From: Cypionkella sp.
Lineage (GTDB): Bacteria > Pseudomonadota > Alphaproteobacteria > Rhodobacterales > Rhodobacteraceae
Length of the DNA stretch: 64,000 nt
Reading direction: 5' to 3'
Assembly (NCBI RefSeq): GCF_030652235.1
Contig: NZ_JAUSBA010000044.1
Coordinates: 58,494-122,493 of the forward strand
In this document: positions 8,521-16,425 of the stretch, in pieces
Layout: each line of letters begins with the position of its first letter
Numbering within the stretch: position 1 is the stretch's first letter
The notes under the pieces: generated by a model
Seen by the model: the letters and a program-made list of their open reading frames with translations, nothing else
Database searches by the model: none
What the model was told of the DNA's origin: nothing
Position numbers and translations under genes: made by a program

Positions 8521-9075
8521 ATGGCAGATGATCTTGGCGCAGAACTGGGACCGGATCGCAGCTTGCTGCTGGTCGATGATGATGAGGTTTTCGTCAAGCG
8601 TCTCGCCAAAGCGATGGAAAAGCGCGGGTTTGTGCCAGAAACTGCGGGCAGCGTGGCGGCAGGGCGGGCGATTGCGCTGGCGCGGCCTCCGGCCTATGCG
8701 GTGATCGACCTGCGGCTTGAGGATGGCAACGGGCTGGATGTGGTGGAAACCCTGCGCGAGCGCCGCCCGGATTGCCGGATCGTGGTGTTGACCGGATATG
8801 GCGCGATTGCCACCGCAGTGGCTGCGGTTAAAATTGGTGCAACGGATTATCTCTCGAAACCCGCCGACGCCAACGACGTGATGCAGGCGCTGCTCGCCAA
8901 GGGCGCTGCAATGCCGGGGCCACCGGAAAATCCAATGTCGGCGGATCGGGTGCGCTGGGAACATATTCAGCGGGTCTATGAGATGTGCGACCGCAATGTC
9001 TCGGAAACCGCGCGCAGGCTTTCGATGCATCGGCGGACTTTGCAGCGAATTCTGGCCAAACGCAGCCCAAAATAA
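8521..9075 (+). CDS. regA: RegA (PrrA) redox response regulator
   Basis: A 184-residue response regulator. The receiver domain (about 14-130) has the acidic pocket VDDDE at 18-22, phospho-acceptor D63 in VIDLRLEDG, and K in LSKPAD. The C-terminal Fis-type helix-turn-helix (NVSETARRLSMHRRTLQRIL) is characteristic of RegA/PrrA/ActR. It receives phosphate from RegB and activates or represses energy-metabolism operons under low oxygen. It follows senC by 61 bp and precedes hvrA. Confidence 0.96.
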   Translation: MADDLGAELGPDRSLLLVDDDEVFVKRLAKAMEKRGFVPETAGSVAAGRAIALARPPAYAVIDLRLEDGNGLDVVETLRERRPDCRIVVLTGYGAIATAVAAVKIGATDYLSKPADANDVMQALLAKGAAMPGPPENPMSADRVRWEHIQRVYEMCDRNVSETARRLSMHRRTLQRILAKRSPK

Positions 9076-9094
9076 GCGAATGCTTGAAATAAAA

Positions 9095-9136
9095 ATCCTT
9101 TCAGCCTAAAAGGCGGCGTCTATATCCTGAAAGGAT
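9095..9136 (+). promoter_or_regulatory. Hairpin that buries the hvrA Shine-Dalgarno sequence
   Basis: A perfect 10-bp inverted repeat, ATCCTTTCAG (9095-9104) and CTGAAAGGAT (9127-9136), encloses a 22-nt loop. The right arm contains GAAAGGA, the only good ribosome-binding site for hvrA, whose GTG starts at 9143. There is no T-run after the stem, so it does not look like a terminator. It may act as a translational switch for hvrA or as an RNA-processing site that sets different regA and hvrA levels. Confidence 0.55.
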
Positions 9137-9142
9137 GCTTAC

Positions 9143-9457
9143 GTGATCATTGATATCAACGGCCTGTCGCTTAAAGAGTTGAAAGATTTGCAATCGCAAG
9201 TGGCTAAGTCTATTGCGTCGTTTGAAGACCGCAAAAAGAAAGAAGCTCTTGCAGAGATTGAAGAATTCGCACGTGCGAAGGGCTTTTCTCTGGCCGAACT
9301 GACCGGACTGACGGTTACCCGCAAACGCTCTCCGGCTGTTGCGAAATACGCCAATCCGGCCGATTCGTCTGACACTTGGTCTGGTCGTGGCCGCAAGCCA
9401 CGGTGGTTTGCAGCGGCGTTGGCTGCGGGCAAACAGCCGGACGAAATGTCGATTTGA
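9143..9457 (+). CDS. hvrA: HvrA, H-NS-like nucleoid protein
   Basis: A 104-residue H-NS/Spb-family protein starting with GTG. Residues 1-50 form a charged coiled-coil oligomerisation region (LKELKDLQSQVAKSIASFED), and the C-terminus carries the DNA-binding signature DTWSGRGRKPRWF. In Rhodobacter capsulatus hvrA follows regA and trans-activates light-harvesting and reaction-centre genes at low light, as well as affecting nitrogen regulation. Here the position is identical, which supports the symbol. Without photosynthesis genes in view the target set is unknown. Confidence 0.88.
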   Translation: MIIDINGLSLKELKDLQSQVAKSIASFEDRKKKEALAEIEEFARAKGFSLAELTGLTVTRKRSPAVAKYANPADSSDTWSGRGRKPRWFAAALAAGKQPDEMSI

Positions 9458-9474
9458 TCATTTTTAGGTTAAAA

Positions 9475-9503
9475 CTGAAGGTCGCCTAAATGGCGGCCTT
9501 CAG
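9475..9503. terminator. Terminator between convergent hvrA and lysR-family gene
   Basis: A 12-bp stem (CTGAAGGTCGCC / GGCGGCCTTCAG, one G-U pair) with loop TAAAT overlaps the end of the LysR gene. On the minus strand it is followed by TTTTAACC, fitting intrinsic termination of the LysR transcript; on the plus strand it may also stop hvrA transcription. Confidence 0.65.
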
Positions 9504-10361
9504 CCATTTCATGAAGGTTTTCAATTCCGCCCGTTTTGGACCCGGCCTTGTGACCAAATAATAAGCAAGGCTTTCGTCTTTAATCTTTCCCACCGCGATC
9601 AGATCACCGCTTGCCAGATCTTTCTCCATCAACGCCGCCGCCTCAACATGCAGGCCCAAGCCTTGCCGTGCGGCCGAAAGCGCCAATTCTTCGGTTGGAA
9701 TATAGGTGATGTTCATCGCATCGGGTTGCAGCCCGAAACTGCGCAGCCAAATCAAAGCTTCGGGCCAATCCGGTTCAATCACCCAAGGCATTGCCGACAT
9801 TTCTGCAGTGGTCAGATTTTCACGTCCCCGTAACAGCGACGGCGCTGCGACGATGATGTACTGCGCTGAAGTCAGAAACTCGGCCTCGACACCCGGCCAT
9901 TTTCCATCACCAAAGCGGATCGCCAGATCAAGGCCGTCGCGGCGCAAATCTACCACACGCTGTTCAGGGTGTAGCGACAAACCGATTTCGGGATGCGCCT
10001 TCCAGAACGCCCCTAGACGCGGTATCAGCCATTGCGCGGCGAAAGCCGGGGTCAGCGTCACCCGCAGCGGCGCGTTGGGATCGGCGCCGCGCAAATCATT
10101 CACCGCCACCTCGATACCGTGAAAGCCATCGGTCAAGGCCTGCGCCAGCTTTGCGCCCTCGGCGGTCAGCGCCAGCCCCCGGCCCTGACGATAGATCAGT
10201 TCTCGCCCCAGATCAGCCTCAAGCGCGCGCACCTGCTGGGCGATGGCGGCATGGGTGACGTTCAAATCGCGGGCAGCGCGTGAGAAGTTTTGCAGCCGCG
10301 CCGCAGCCTCAAACGCCCGCAAAGCGGTGAGGGAGGGGAAGCTTTTCCAGTCAACGGACAT
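9486..10361 (-). CDS. LysR-family transcriptional regulator (GcvA type)
   Basis: A 291-residue LTTR. The N-terminal winged helix-turn-helix reads FPSLTALRAFEAAARLQNFS followed by RAARDLNVTHAAIAQQVRAL; the substrate-binding domain occupies residues about 90-290. The start at MSVDWKSF was chosen because LTTR domains begin there; a frame extension of 16 residues upstream has no family support. LTTRs usually control a divergent gene; here the divergent neighbour is only a micro-ORF at 10459. The effector is unknown. Confidence 0.85.
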   Translation of the reverse strand: MSVDWKSFPSLTALRAFEAAARLQNFSRAARDLNVTHAAIAQQVRALEADLGRELIYRQGRGLALTAEGAKLAQALTDGFHGIEVAVNDLRGADPNAPLRVTLTPAFAAQWLIPRLGAFWKAHPEIGLSLHPEQRVVDLRRDGLDLAIRFGDGKWPGVEAEFLTSAQYIIVAAPSLLRGRENLTTAEMSAMPWVIEPDWPEALIWLRSFGLQPDAMNITYIPTEELALSAARQGLGLHVEAAALMEKDLASGDLIAVGKIKDESLAYYLVTRPGPKRAELKTFMKWLKAAI

Positions 10362-10458
10362 GATAGCCAATCTAACAATTTGGAAAAATCGCTGACTCGG
10401 TGAGGACACCTAAGCGCGTTATAAACAAGCTATGATGACAAGAAAATAGGAGCAAGTC

Positions 10459-10587
10459 ATGTTAAACATTCTCGCAGATGCCCTGCTGATCGCCCTGCGC
10501 ACCAGCCCAACGCCAACGCCGCGCGATCGCTTTCCCAGCCGTCTTGCGGAAACCCGTTGGATCAAGCAAACCAGCGATCAGGTCTAG
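10459..10587 (+). CDS. Putative 42-residue small protein divergent from LysR gene
   Basis: ATG at 10459 is preceded by a well-placed AGGAG (8 nt) and reads MLNILADALLIALRTSPT ... IKQTSDQV before TAG. The first 14 residues are amphipathic/hydrophobic and the rest basic and proline-containing. It lies where an LTTR target gene would be expected, divergent from the regulator, and its end overlaps the convergent HD gene by 4 nt. I do not recognise a family. A real small protein is likely from the ribosome-binding site, but a leader or chance ORF is possible. Confidence 0.45.
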   Translation: MLNILADALLIALRTSPTPTPRDRFPSRLAETRWIKQTSDQV

Positions 10588-11177
10588 ATATTGAGGGCCG
10601 CCAGCAGATCCAAATGCCGCGCGACATAATCCGCCCGCACCTGTGCGGGCGGACGCAGTTTTATCTCTAGCCCACGCAACAAAGCCGTATCAGGCCGACC
10701 AAACAGCTTGTCCGCCTCCGGTTCCGAAAACCCCGCGATCTGCACCGCCTCTAGCCAGGCCGAGATTTTATCCGCCGCCTTGATCGCCTTTTTCACCACC
10801 ACCGGCAGCACCGCTGGCAAGCCAAAGCGCAGATGTACCGCTGCTGTCAGCCGCAAATCCAACTCGGTATAGCTTGGCCCTACCGCAGATTTCACCGGGC
10901 TGATCATATCGCCAATCACATATTCCGGCGCATCATGCAGCAACGCAGCCAACTGCCAGCGTGGATTGGCCGGGTTCTGCCGCGCATAAATTTGCTCAAC
11001 CAGCAGCGAATGTTCCGCCACCGAATAGGCGAAATCCCCCCGCGTCTGACCGTTCCACCGCGCCACAAACGCCAGCCCATGTGCGATATCGGCGATTTCG
11101 ATATCCACAGGTGTTGGGTCCAGCAGGTCAAGCCTGCGGCCAGACAGCATCCGTTGCCATGCGCGTGGTTGTTTCAT
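10584..11177 (-). CDS. HD-domain hydrolase (YfbR-like)
   Basis: A 197-residue HD-superfamily phosphohydrolase. The metal ligands are visible as AEHSLLV (about residue 55) and ALLHDAPEYVIGD (about 78-90), with a later D in AADKISAW. The YfbR branch dephosphorylates deoxynucleoside monophosphates, but the exact substrate here is unknown. The start was placed at MKQPRAWQRM rather than 30 nt upstream. It is divergent from ahcY with 103 bp between them. Confidence 0.8.
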   Translation of the reverse strand: MKQPRAWQRMLSGRRLDLLDPTPVDIEIADIAHGLAFVARWNGQTRGDFAYSVAEHSLLVEQIYARQNPANPRWQLAALLHDAPEYVIGDMISPVKSAVGPSYTELDLRLTAAVHLRFGLPAVLPVVVKKAIKAADKISAWLEAVQIAGFSEPEADKLFGRPDTALLRGLEIKLRPPAQVRADYVARHLDLLAALNI

Positions 11178-11218
11178 GCTGCCCCCTTGTCGGCTTTTTC
11201 CTGCCATTCACGGTGCGA

Positions 11219-11263
11219 GTTGTCGAGAGGCCCTGTAAATGCTATCTGCCCGACAACCACAGG
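11219..11263 (+). promoter_or_regulatory. Structured ahcY leader: hairpin with possible pseudoknot
   Basis: GTTGTCG (11219-11225) pairs perfectly with CGACAAC (11251-11257). Inside the 25-nt loop CCTGT (11232-11236) can pair with ACAGG (11259-11263) immediately after the stem. The structure ends three bases before the AAGGAG ribosome-binding site of ahcY (ATG 11281). It does not match the SAH, SAM-II or SAM/SAH riboswitch sequences that I remember. Confidence 0.35.
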
Positions 11264-11280
11264 ATCAAGGAGTGCGCCAG

Positions 11281-12669
11281 ATGGCGAAAGATTACATCGT
11301 TAAGGATATTGGCCTCGCAGCGTTTGGCCGCAAAGAATTGGTCATTGCCGAAACCGAAATGCCGGGCCTGATGGCTTGCCGTGAAGAATTCGGCACCACC
11401 AAGCCGCTGAAAGGCGCGCGGATTGTGGGCTCGTTGCACATGACGATCCAGACCGCTGCCTTGATCGAAACGCTGACCGTCCTTGGCGCTGATGTGCGCT
11501 GGGCCTCGTGCAACATCTTCTCGACCCAAGATCACGCGGCTGCCGCCATCGCCGAGGCCGGTGTCCCGGTTTTTGCGATCAAAGGCCAGAGCCTGACCGA
11601 GCATTGGGATTACCTTGACCGCTCGTTCATGTTCCCCGAAGGCGCGAACATGATCCTCGACGATGGCGGCGATGCGACGCTGTATGTGCTGTTCGGCGCA
11701 CGGATGGAGGCAGGCGAAGACGTGCTGTCCGTGCCGCAGTCCGAAGAAGAAGAAGTCATCAAGCTACAAATCCAGAAGCGGATGAAGCAAAGCCCGGGTT
11801 GGTTCGCCAAAACCAAAGCCGCGATCAAAGGCGTTTCCGAAGAAACCACCACCGGCGTGCATCGCCTGTATGATCTGCACAAAAAGGGTCAGCTGCCCTT
11901 CCCGGCAATCAACGTCAACGACTCGGTCACCAAGTCGAAATTCGACAACAAATACGGCTGCAAGGAATCGCTGGTAGACGGCATCCGTCGTGCGACCGAC
12001 ACCATGATGGCCGGTAAGGTGGCCGTTGTGTGTGGTTACGGCGATGTGGGTAAAGGCTCGGCGGCGTCCCTGCGTGGTGCGGGCGCCCGCGTCAAAGTCA
12101 CCGAAGTCGATCCGATTTGCGCGCTGCAAGCTGCGATGGATGGCTATGAAGTGACCCTGTTGGAAGATGAAGTCGCCAACGCGGATATCTTCATCACCAC
12201 CACTGGCAATAAAGACGTGATCCGCATCGAGCATATCCGCGAGATGAAGGACATGGCGATTGTTGGCAACATCGGCCATTTCGACAACGAAATTCAGGTC
12301 GCTGCGCTGAAAAACCACAAGTGGACCAACATCAAAGAGCAGGTCGATATGATCGAAATGCCCTCGGGCAATCGCATCATCCTGCTGTCCGAAGGCCGTC
12401 TGTTGAACCTTGGCAATGCCACGGGACATCCGTCTTTCGTGATGTCGGCTTCGTTCACCAACCAGGTTCTGGCGCAAATTGAACTCTGGACCAAGGGCGC
12501 TGACTATGCGCCGGGCGTCTACATTCTGCCGAAAGAGCTGGATGAGAAAGTCGCGCGCCTGCACCTGAAGAAAATTGGCGTCAAGCTGACCGAACTTCGC
12601 AAGGATCAGGCGGATTACATTGGCGTCAAAGTGGAAGGCCCGTTCAAGGCCGAGCATTACCGCTACTAA
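11281..12669 (+). CDS. ahcY: S-adenosylhomocysteine hydrolase
   Basis: A 462-residue cytosolic NAD-dependent enzyme that cleaves S-adenosylhomocysteine to adenosine and homocysteine, regenerating methyl-cycle intermediates. Substrate-binding [11 protein letters not shown] and NAD-binding [20 protein letters not shown] (about residues 256-275) are present, as is the C-terminal [13 protein letters not shown] tail. The start at ATG 11281 has AAGGAG 8 nt upstream. The gene stands alone, with its own structured leader and a strong downstream hairpin. Confidence 0.97.
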   Translation: MAKDYIVKDIGLAAFGRKELVIAETEMPGLMACREEFGTTKPLKGARIVGSLHMTIQTAALIETLTVLGADVRWASCNIFSTQDHAAAAIAEAGVPVFAIKGQSLTEHWDYLDRSFMFPEGANMILDDGGDATLYVLFGARMEAGEDVLSVPQSEEEEVIKLQIQKRMKQSPGWFAKTKAAIKGVSEETTTGVHRLYDLHKKGQLPFPAINVNDSVTKSKFDNKYGCKESLVDGIRRATDTMMAGKVAVVCGYGDVGKGSAASLRGAGARVKVTEVDPICALQAAMDGYEVTLLEDEVANADIFITTTGNKDVIRIEHIREMKDMAIVGNIGHFDNEIQVAALKNHKWTNIKEQVDMIEMPSGNRIILLSEGRLLNLGNATGHPSFVMSASFTNQVLAQIELWTKGADYAPGVYILPKELDEKVARLHLKKIGVKLTELRKDQADYIGVKVEGPFKAEHYRY

Positions 12670-12680
12670 TCAGCACTTAA

Positions 12681-12696
12681 CCACAACATGTTGTGG
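12681..12696. repeat. Perfect 16-bp palindrome, possible operator
   Basis: CCACAACATGTTGTGG lies 11 bp after the ahcY stop. It has no loop and no T-run, so it is not a terminator. It resembles NrdR-type boxes, but those normally come in pairs before ribonucleotide reductase genes and no such gene is here. The function is unknown. Confidence 0.4.
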
Positions 12697-12795
12697 AAAT
12701 TTGCGAAGAAACGCGTCTAAGGCACAAGGCACTCCCAGCTGGGAAGAAAATGTTGCGTACAGCGGACACGTTTCAGGCAATCATAAACGGCTTCA

Positions 12796-12835
12796 AATCA
12801 GACAGACCCAAGGCAAACCTTGGGTCTGTCTGATT
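12796..12835. terminator. 18-bp perfect hairpin after ahcY
   Basis: AATCAGACAGACCCAAGG, loop CAAA, and the exact complement form an unusually long perfect stem in the 309-bp gap between ahcY and the DUF2853 gene. A poly-T tail is absent on the plus strand. It most likely ends or stabilises the ahcY transcript. The rest of the gap (12697-12795, 12836-12960) shows nothing recognisable except the ribosome-binding site GAGG before 12979. Confidence 0.6.
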
Positions 12836-12978
12836 GCTGCACGGCCTCAGATGATGCCCGCCAAAAGGGGGGAACCTGCGGCTATATTTCCCTTTGTGCG
12901 AATTCCTCCATCGTTTAGTGTGAGTCCACCCTGCCCCAAACGGCAGCTTTATCGGTTTGACAAACGAGGGATAAAAGA

Positions 12979-13323
12979 ATGAGCAAGCGTGACGATCTGA
13001 TCGCCAAATATGCCGAAGATCTGAAAACCAAGTGCAAGATCAACCCGGATATGGATCTGCTGACCAAAGTGACCATCGGTTGCGGTCCGGCAATCTACAA
13101 TGCTGACAGCGAGACCGTTGCGGGTTCGGACAAGTCCGAGCTTGAGACGGTGAAAAACAATTTCCTCGTCAAAAAGCTGGGTCTGGCCGACAGCCCCGCC
13201 CTGATGGAAGCGATCAACGCGGCGATCGACACCTATGGCCGCGCCGAGCGCAACAAGTATCGCGCCGTGGTCTATTACATGCTGACCAAGCATTTCGGCA
13301 AAGAAAGCGTCTACGCAAAATAA
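12979..13323 (+). CDS. DUF2853 family protein
   Basis: A 114-residue soluble protein of the DUF2853 family, recognised by MSKRDDLIAKYAEDLK and the C-terminal AERNKYRAVVYYMLTKHFGK. A structural genomics fold exists for the family but no function. It has a GAGGGA ribosome-binding site and its own promoter space after the ahcY terminator. It is mostly helical and charged, with no signal peptide. Confidence 0.8.
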   Translation: MSKRDDLIAKYAEDLKTKCKINPDMDLLTKVTIGCGPAIYNADSETVAGSDKSELETVKNNFLVKKLGLADSPALMEAINAAIDTYGRAERNKYRAVVYYMLTKHFGKESVYAK

Positions 13324-13409
13324 TCTGTGGGCCGCGATAGGCCTGCGCCAGACATTGCCATTTCCAGAACGCCGCGCGATGGTGCGGGGCTTTCTGCGAA
13401 AGGTTTCCA

Positions 13410-14606
13410 ATGTCGACCGCACCACATGCTTCGCAAACGGCTGATGCAACGGTCGTGCCGATCATTCTGGCCGTCGCCTTGGGGCATCTTCTCAACGATC
13501 TGATGCAATCTTTGATTCCGGCAGCCTATCCACTGCTGAAGGAGAATCTGGCGCTGTCGTTTGCGCAGATCGGTTTGATCACCTTGGTGTTTCAGGGCAC
13601 CGCTTCGATCCTGCAACCGCTGATAGGGCTTTACACCGACAAACGGCCCTTGCCCTATGCCTTGGCGGCCGGCATGGCCTCGACCGGGATAGGTCTTGTG
13701 CTGCTGGCCAATGCGCAGACTTTTGCGGCGGTGCTGGGATCGGTGGCGATGATTGGTCTGGGCTCGTCGATCTTCCACCCCGAGGCATCGCGGATTGCCA
13801 GGTTGGCGGCGGGGATGCGTCCCGGATTCGCACAATCTCTGTTTCAGGTCGGCGGTAACGCAGGCTCTGCTTTGGGTCCGCTGGCGGCGGCCTTTGTGGT
13901 GATGCAGCGTGGTCAGGTCTCGATTGAATGGTTCGCCGGGGTTGCGATTTTGGGCATGGTGCTGCTGTGTTTGGTAGGGCGCTGGTATACGGAAGTGGGC
14001 GCCGGACGTGCCTTGGCGCGGCGCAGCAGGGCGCGCGCGGCGGTGGCGGTGCCGAAAGCCACCGTGCGACTGGGGATGTTCATTCTGATCGTGCTGATGA
14101 CCTCGAAATTCCTCTATTCGGTGTCGCTGTCGAACTACTACACCTTCTATCTGATCGAGCGGTTCGGCCTCAGCGTCGGGCAGTCGCAGATCTGCTTGTT
14201 TATCTTCCTTGCGGCGGTGGCGGCGGGCACGATCATTGGCGGCCCGGTGGGCGACAAGATTGGGCGGCGCAAAGTCATTCTGTGGTCGATCTTGGGAATT
14301 CTGCCGTTGACCTTGGCAATGCCGTGGTTGCCCTTGGTGCCAACCGTGCTGGTCGCGGCGCTGGCGGGGTTGATGCTGGCTTCGGCGTTCCCGGCGATGG
14401 TGGTCTATGCGCAAGATCTGATGCCGCAAAGCACTGGCATGGTGGCGGGCTTGCTGTTCGGTCTTGCGTTCGGAATCGCAGCGTTTGGTGCGGCGGGGCT
14501 TGGCGTGTTGGCTGATGCGTGGGGGATTGTAGCCGTTTACAAGATTTGCGCCTATTTGCCGCTGCTTGGACTGGCCGCGTTCTTCTTGCCAGAGCCGAAG
14601 GCCTGA
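13410..14606 (+). CDS. fsr: MFS efflux transporter, fosmidomycin-resistance (Fsr) type
   Basis: A 398-residue, 12-helix major-facilitator protein. The early segment HLLNDLMQSLIPAAYPLLK and the loop GLYTDKRPLPYALAAGM are typical of the Fsr/fosmidomycin-resistance branch, as is SSIFHPEASRIARLAAG. These pumps export small antimicrobials in exchange for protons. The substrate here is unknown. It stands alone and is followed by a hairpin shared with the convergent EVE gene. Confidence 0.82.
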   Translation: MSTAPHASQTADATVVPIILAVALGHLLNDLMQSLIPAAYPLLKENLALSFAQIGLITLVFQGTASILQPLIGLYTDKRPLPYALAAGMASTGIGLVLLANAQTFAAVLGSVAMIGLGSSIFHPEASRIARLAAGMRPGFAQSLFQVGGNAGSALGPLAAAFVVMQRGQVSIEWFAGVAILGMVLLCLVGRWYTEVGAGRALARRSRARAAVAVPKATVRLGMFILIVLMTSKFLYSVSLSNYYTFYLIERFGLSVGQSQICLFIFLAAVAAGTIIGGPVGDKIGRRKVILWSILGILPLTLAMPWLPLVPTVLVAALAGLMLASAFPAMVVYAQDLMPQSTGMVAGLLFGLAFGIAAFGAAGLGVLADAWGIVAVYKICAYLPLLGLAAFFLPEPKA

Positions 14607-14741
14607 TTATTCCGATTTGAGATAATTCCCAAGCACTTGCCAATTGCGCGACTTGGCTGTTTTGCATAGCTTTGATGAACAGGCAGTAGCCTAGGACCTT
14701 TACAGAACACGTGTGGTGCTGAGGGAGCACGTGGGGTGGAT

Positions 14742-14771
14742 GGGGGGTCCTTTAGGGGTAATGGACCCCCC
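14742..14771. terminator. Hairpin between convergent fsr and EVE genes
   Basis: GGGGGGTCC (14742-14750) pairs with GGACCCCCC (14763-14771) around a 12-nt loop. There is no strong T-run on either side. Its position between two converging genes suggests a bidirectional terminator. Confidence 0.5.
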
Positions 14772-14785
14772 GTTTCCAATCAGCT

Positions 14786-15202
14786 TCAGCCCAAACCGCC
14801 CAGATCACAGATGATCTGCCATTCTTGCGCCGTGACCGGCTGCACCGATAGGCGCGAGTTGTGGATCAACACCATCTGCTCCAGCCCCAGCTGCACCTTG
14901 CAGACTTCCAGCGTGACAGGCCGCAGCAAGGGCCGCACCGCCCGCAAACACACACAATCCCAGCGCAAGTCATCGGTGGTACTGTCGGGCTGTGATTCCC
15001 GGCTGACTTCAACGATCCCAACAATCTCTTTGCCGATGTTGGAATGGTAGAAAAAGCCCTGATCGCCGAGCTTCATCGCCCGCATGTTGTTCCGCGCCTG
15101 ATAATTGCGCACGCCATGCCATTCCTCGCCAGCGGCACCCCGCGCGACCTGATCCGGCCAGCCCCAGGTGTCGGGTTCAGATTTGAACAGCCAGTAGCCC
15201 AT
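14786..15202 (-). CDS. EVE-domain protein
   Basis: A 138-residue protein that is one EVE domain (PUA-like fold): MGYWLFKSEPDTWGWPDQ, then EEWHGVRNYQARNNMR and GDQGFFYHSN. EVE domains bind modified bases in RNA or DNA (as in human THYN1). The ATG overlaps the stop of the upstream YciI gene as TGATG, so the two are translationally coupled. Confidence 0.88.
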   Translation of the reverse strand: MGYWLFKSEPDTWGWPDQVARGAAGEEWHGVRNYQARNNMRAMKLGDQGFFYHSNIGKEIVGIVEVSRESQPDSTTDDLRWDCVCLRAVRPLLRPVTLEVCKVQLGLEQMVLIHNSRLSVQPVTAQEWQIICDLGGLG

Positions 15203-15471
15203 CAGCCGATGACCTTCTTCCATTCGCTGATCATCACGCTCTCAAACAACCCGGCAATCGCATAGGGGTCAGCCGCAGCCCACGCCTGCGCTTCGGCCAA
15301 GGTTTCGACATTCAGCACCACAAGGCTGCCCGTCATCGCGCCTTCGTTCAGAAACGGCCCGGCCATTTCCACCACGCCCGAGGCTCCGATATGCGCCAGA
15401 TGCGCAGTGCGATTATCAAGACGGGTTTGCAGATGGCCGGGTTTGTCTGTGCAGATAAGGGCGACGCGCAT
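15202..15471 (-). CDS. YciI family protein
   Basis: An 89-residue YciI/DGPF-like domain protein with a ferredoxin-like fold. The conserved histidine-containing start RTAHLAHIGASGVVEMAGPF and the C-terminal ADPYAIAGLFESVMISEW are visible. The biochemical role of most YciI proteins is not known. It sits between gpsA (3-bp gap) and the EVE gene in a gpsA-yciI-EVE arrangement common in Rhodobacteraceae. Confidence 0.85.
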   Translation of the reverse strand: MRVALICTDKPGHLQTRLDNRTAHLAHIGASGVVEMAGPFLNEGAMTGSLVVLNVETLAEAQAWAAADPYAIAGLFESVMISEWKKVIG

Positions 15472-15474
15472 GGG

Positions 15475-16425
15475 CTACTCCTGTTTCAAAGGGCGGGACA
15501 GCAGGGCAGAGATGGCCTGCGGCAAGGTGATCTGTTGGTCGATCAGGGCGGCGATCATATGGGTGATCGGCATATCAATTTGCATGGTTTTGGACATGGT
15601 AGCCACAGCTTTTGCCGTCGCAGCGCCTTCGACGGTGATGCCCACATCGAACGCCTGCCCCGCCCCCAAAGCCTGACCGAAGCGGAAGTTTCGCGATTGC
15701 GCCGAGGTGCAGGTCAGCACCAGATCACCAAAGCCTGACAACCCTGCCAGGGTTTCCGCCCGACCGCCCAAGGCCAGCGCAAGTCGGGTCATCTCGGCAT
15801 AGCCGCGCGTCATCAAGGCCGCGCGGGCGGAATCGCCAAGCCCTGCGCCCATCACGATTCCGGCAGCAATGGCGATGACGTTTTTCAAAGCACCACCAAG
15901 TTCCGCGCCGATCACATCCGTGGTGCGATAAATCCGCAAGCTTGGCGTAGACAGCAGATGTTGCAGCGCCTCACCTTCAGCGCAGGCCAGCGTCAAAGCT
16001 GTCGGCAGACCGCGCGCGATATCGGCGGCGAAGCTGGGGCCGGTGAGAATGGCGAAAAGCGAGTCAGGGCAAGTCGCCTCGATCAGCGCTGTGGGGCCTT
16101 TGAGGGTGGTCAGGTCAATCCCCTTGCAGCAGGCCACCAAGGGCAGGCCGTTCAAGTTGGGGTTGGCCAGAAGAAACGCGCGCAGGACCTGCATCGGCAG
16201 CGAAAGAAGAATCACCTCAGCACCTGTCATATCCGCTATTTCAGCAGTTACAGAAACTGTTTTGGGCAGCTTAACCCCCGGCAGCCGTGCCTCATTGGCG
16301 CCAGAACGGGCGATTTCTGCAATATGCTTTGTGTCGCGCGCCCAGAGCCGCACGTCGCGACCCTCGCGGCCCAAGGCCACCGCCAAGGCGGTGCCAAACG
16401 CGCCCGCGCCGACAATGCCGATCAT
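15475..16425 (-). CDS. gpsA: Glycerol-3-phosphate dehydrogenase [NAD(P)+]
   Basis: A 316-residue cytosolic enzyme that reduces dihydroxyacetone phosphate to sn-glycerol-3-phosphate for phospholipid synthesis. The dinucleotide fold is [15 protein letters not shown]; the catalytic lysine lies in [14 protein letters not shown] and the substrate region in [10 protein letters not shown]. The ATG overlaps the tsaD stop as ATGA; a longer upstream frame would run into tsaD. Confidence 0.96.
   Translation of the reverse strand: MIGIVGAGAFGTALAVALGREGRDVRLWARDTKHIAEIARSGANEARLPGVKLPKTVSVTAEIADMTGAEVILLSLPMQVLRAFLLANPNLNGLPLVACCKGIDLTTLKGPTALIEATCPDSLFAILTGPSFAADIARGLPTALTLACAEGEALQHLLSTPSLRIYRTTDVIGAELGGALKNVIAIAAGIVMGAGLGDSARAALMTRGYAEMTRLALALGGRAETLAGLSGFGDLVLTCTSAQSRNFRFGQALGAGQAFDVGITVEGAATAKAVATMSKTMQIDMPITHMIAALIDQQITLPQAISALLSRPLKQE

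Noticed and set aside
11178..11280. Known SAH or SAM riboswitch before ahcY
   Set aside because: The conserved sequences I remember for the SAH, SAM-II and SAM/SAH classes are not present; kept only as an unclassified structured leader.
12681..12696. Palindrome as an NrdR box
   Set aside because: A single copy, 280 bp from a DUF2853 gene and with no ribonucleotide reductase nearby; similarity noted but not assigned.
13311..14429. 372-codon minus-strand frame opposite the fsr gene
   Set aside because: Arg/His/Gln-rich antisense shadow; the plus-strand frame is a clear transporter.
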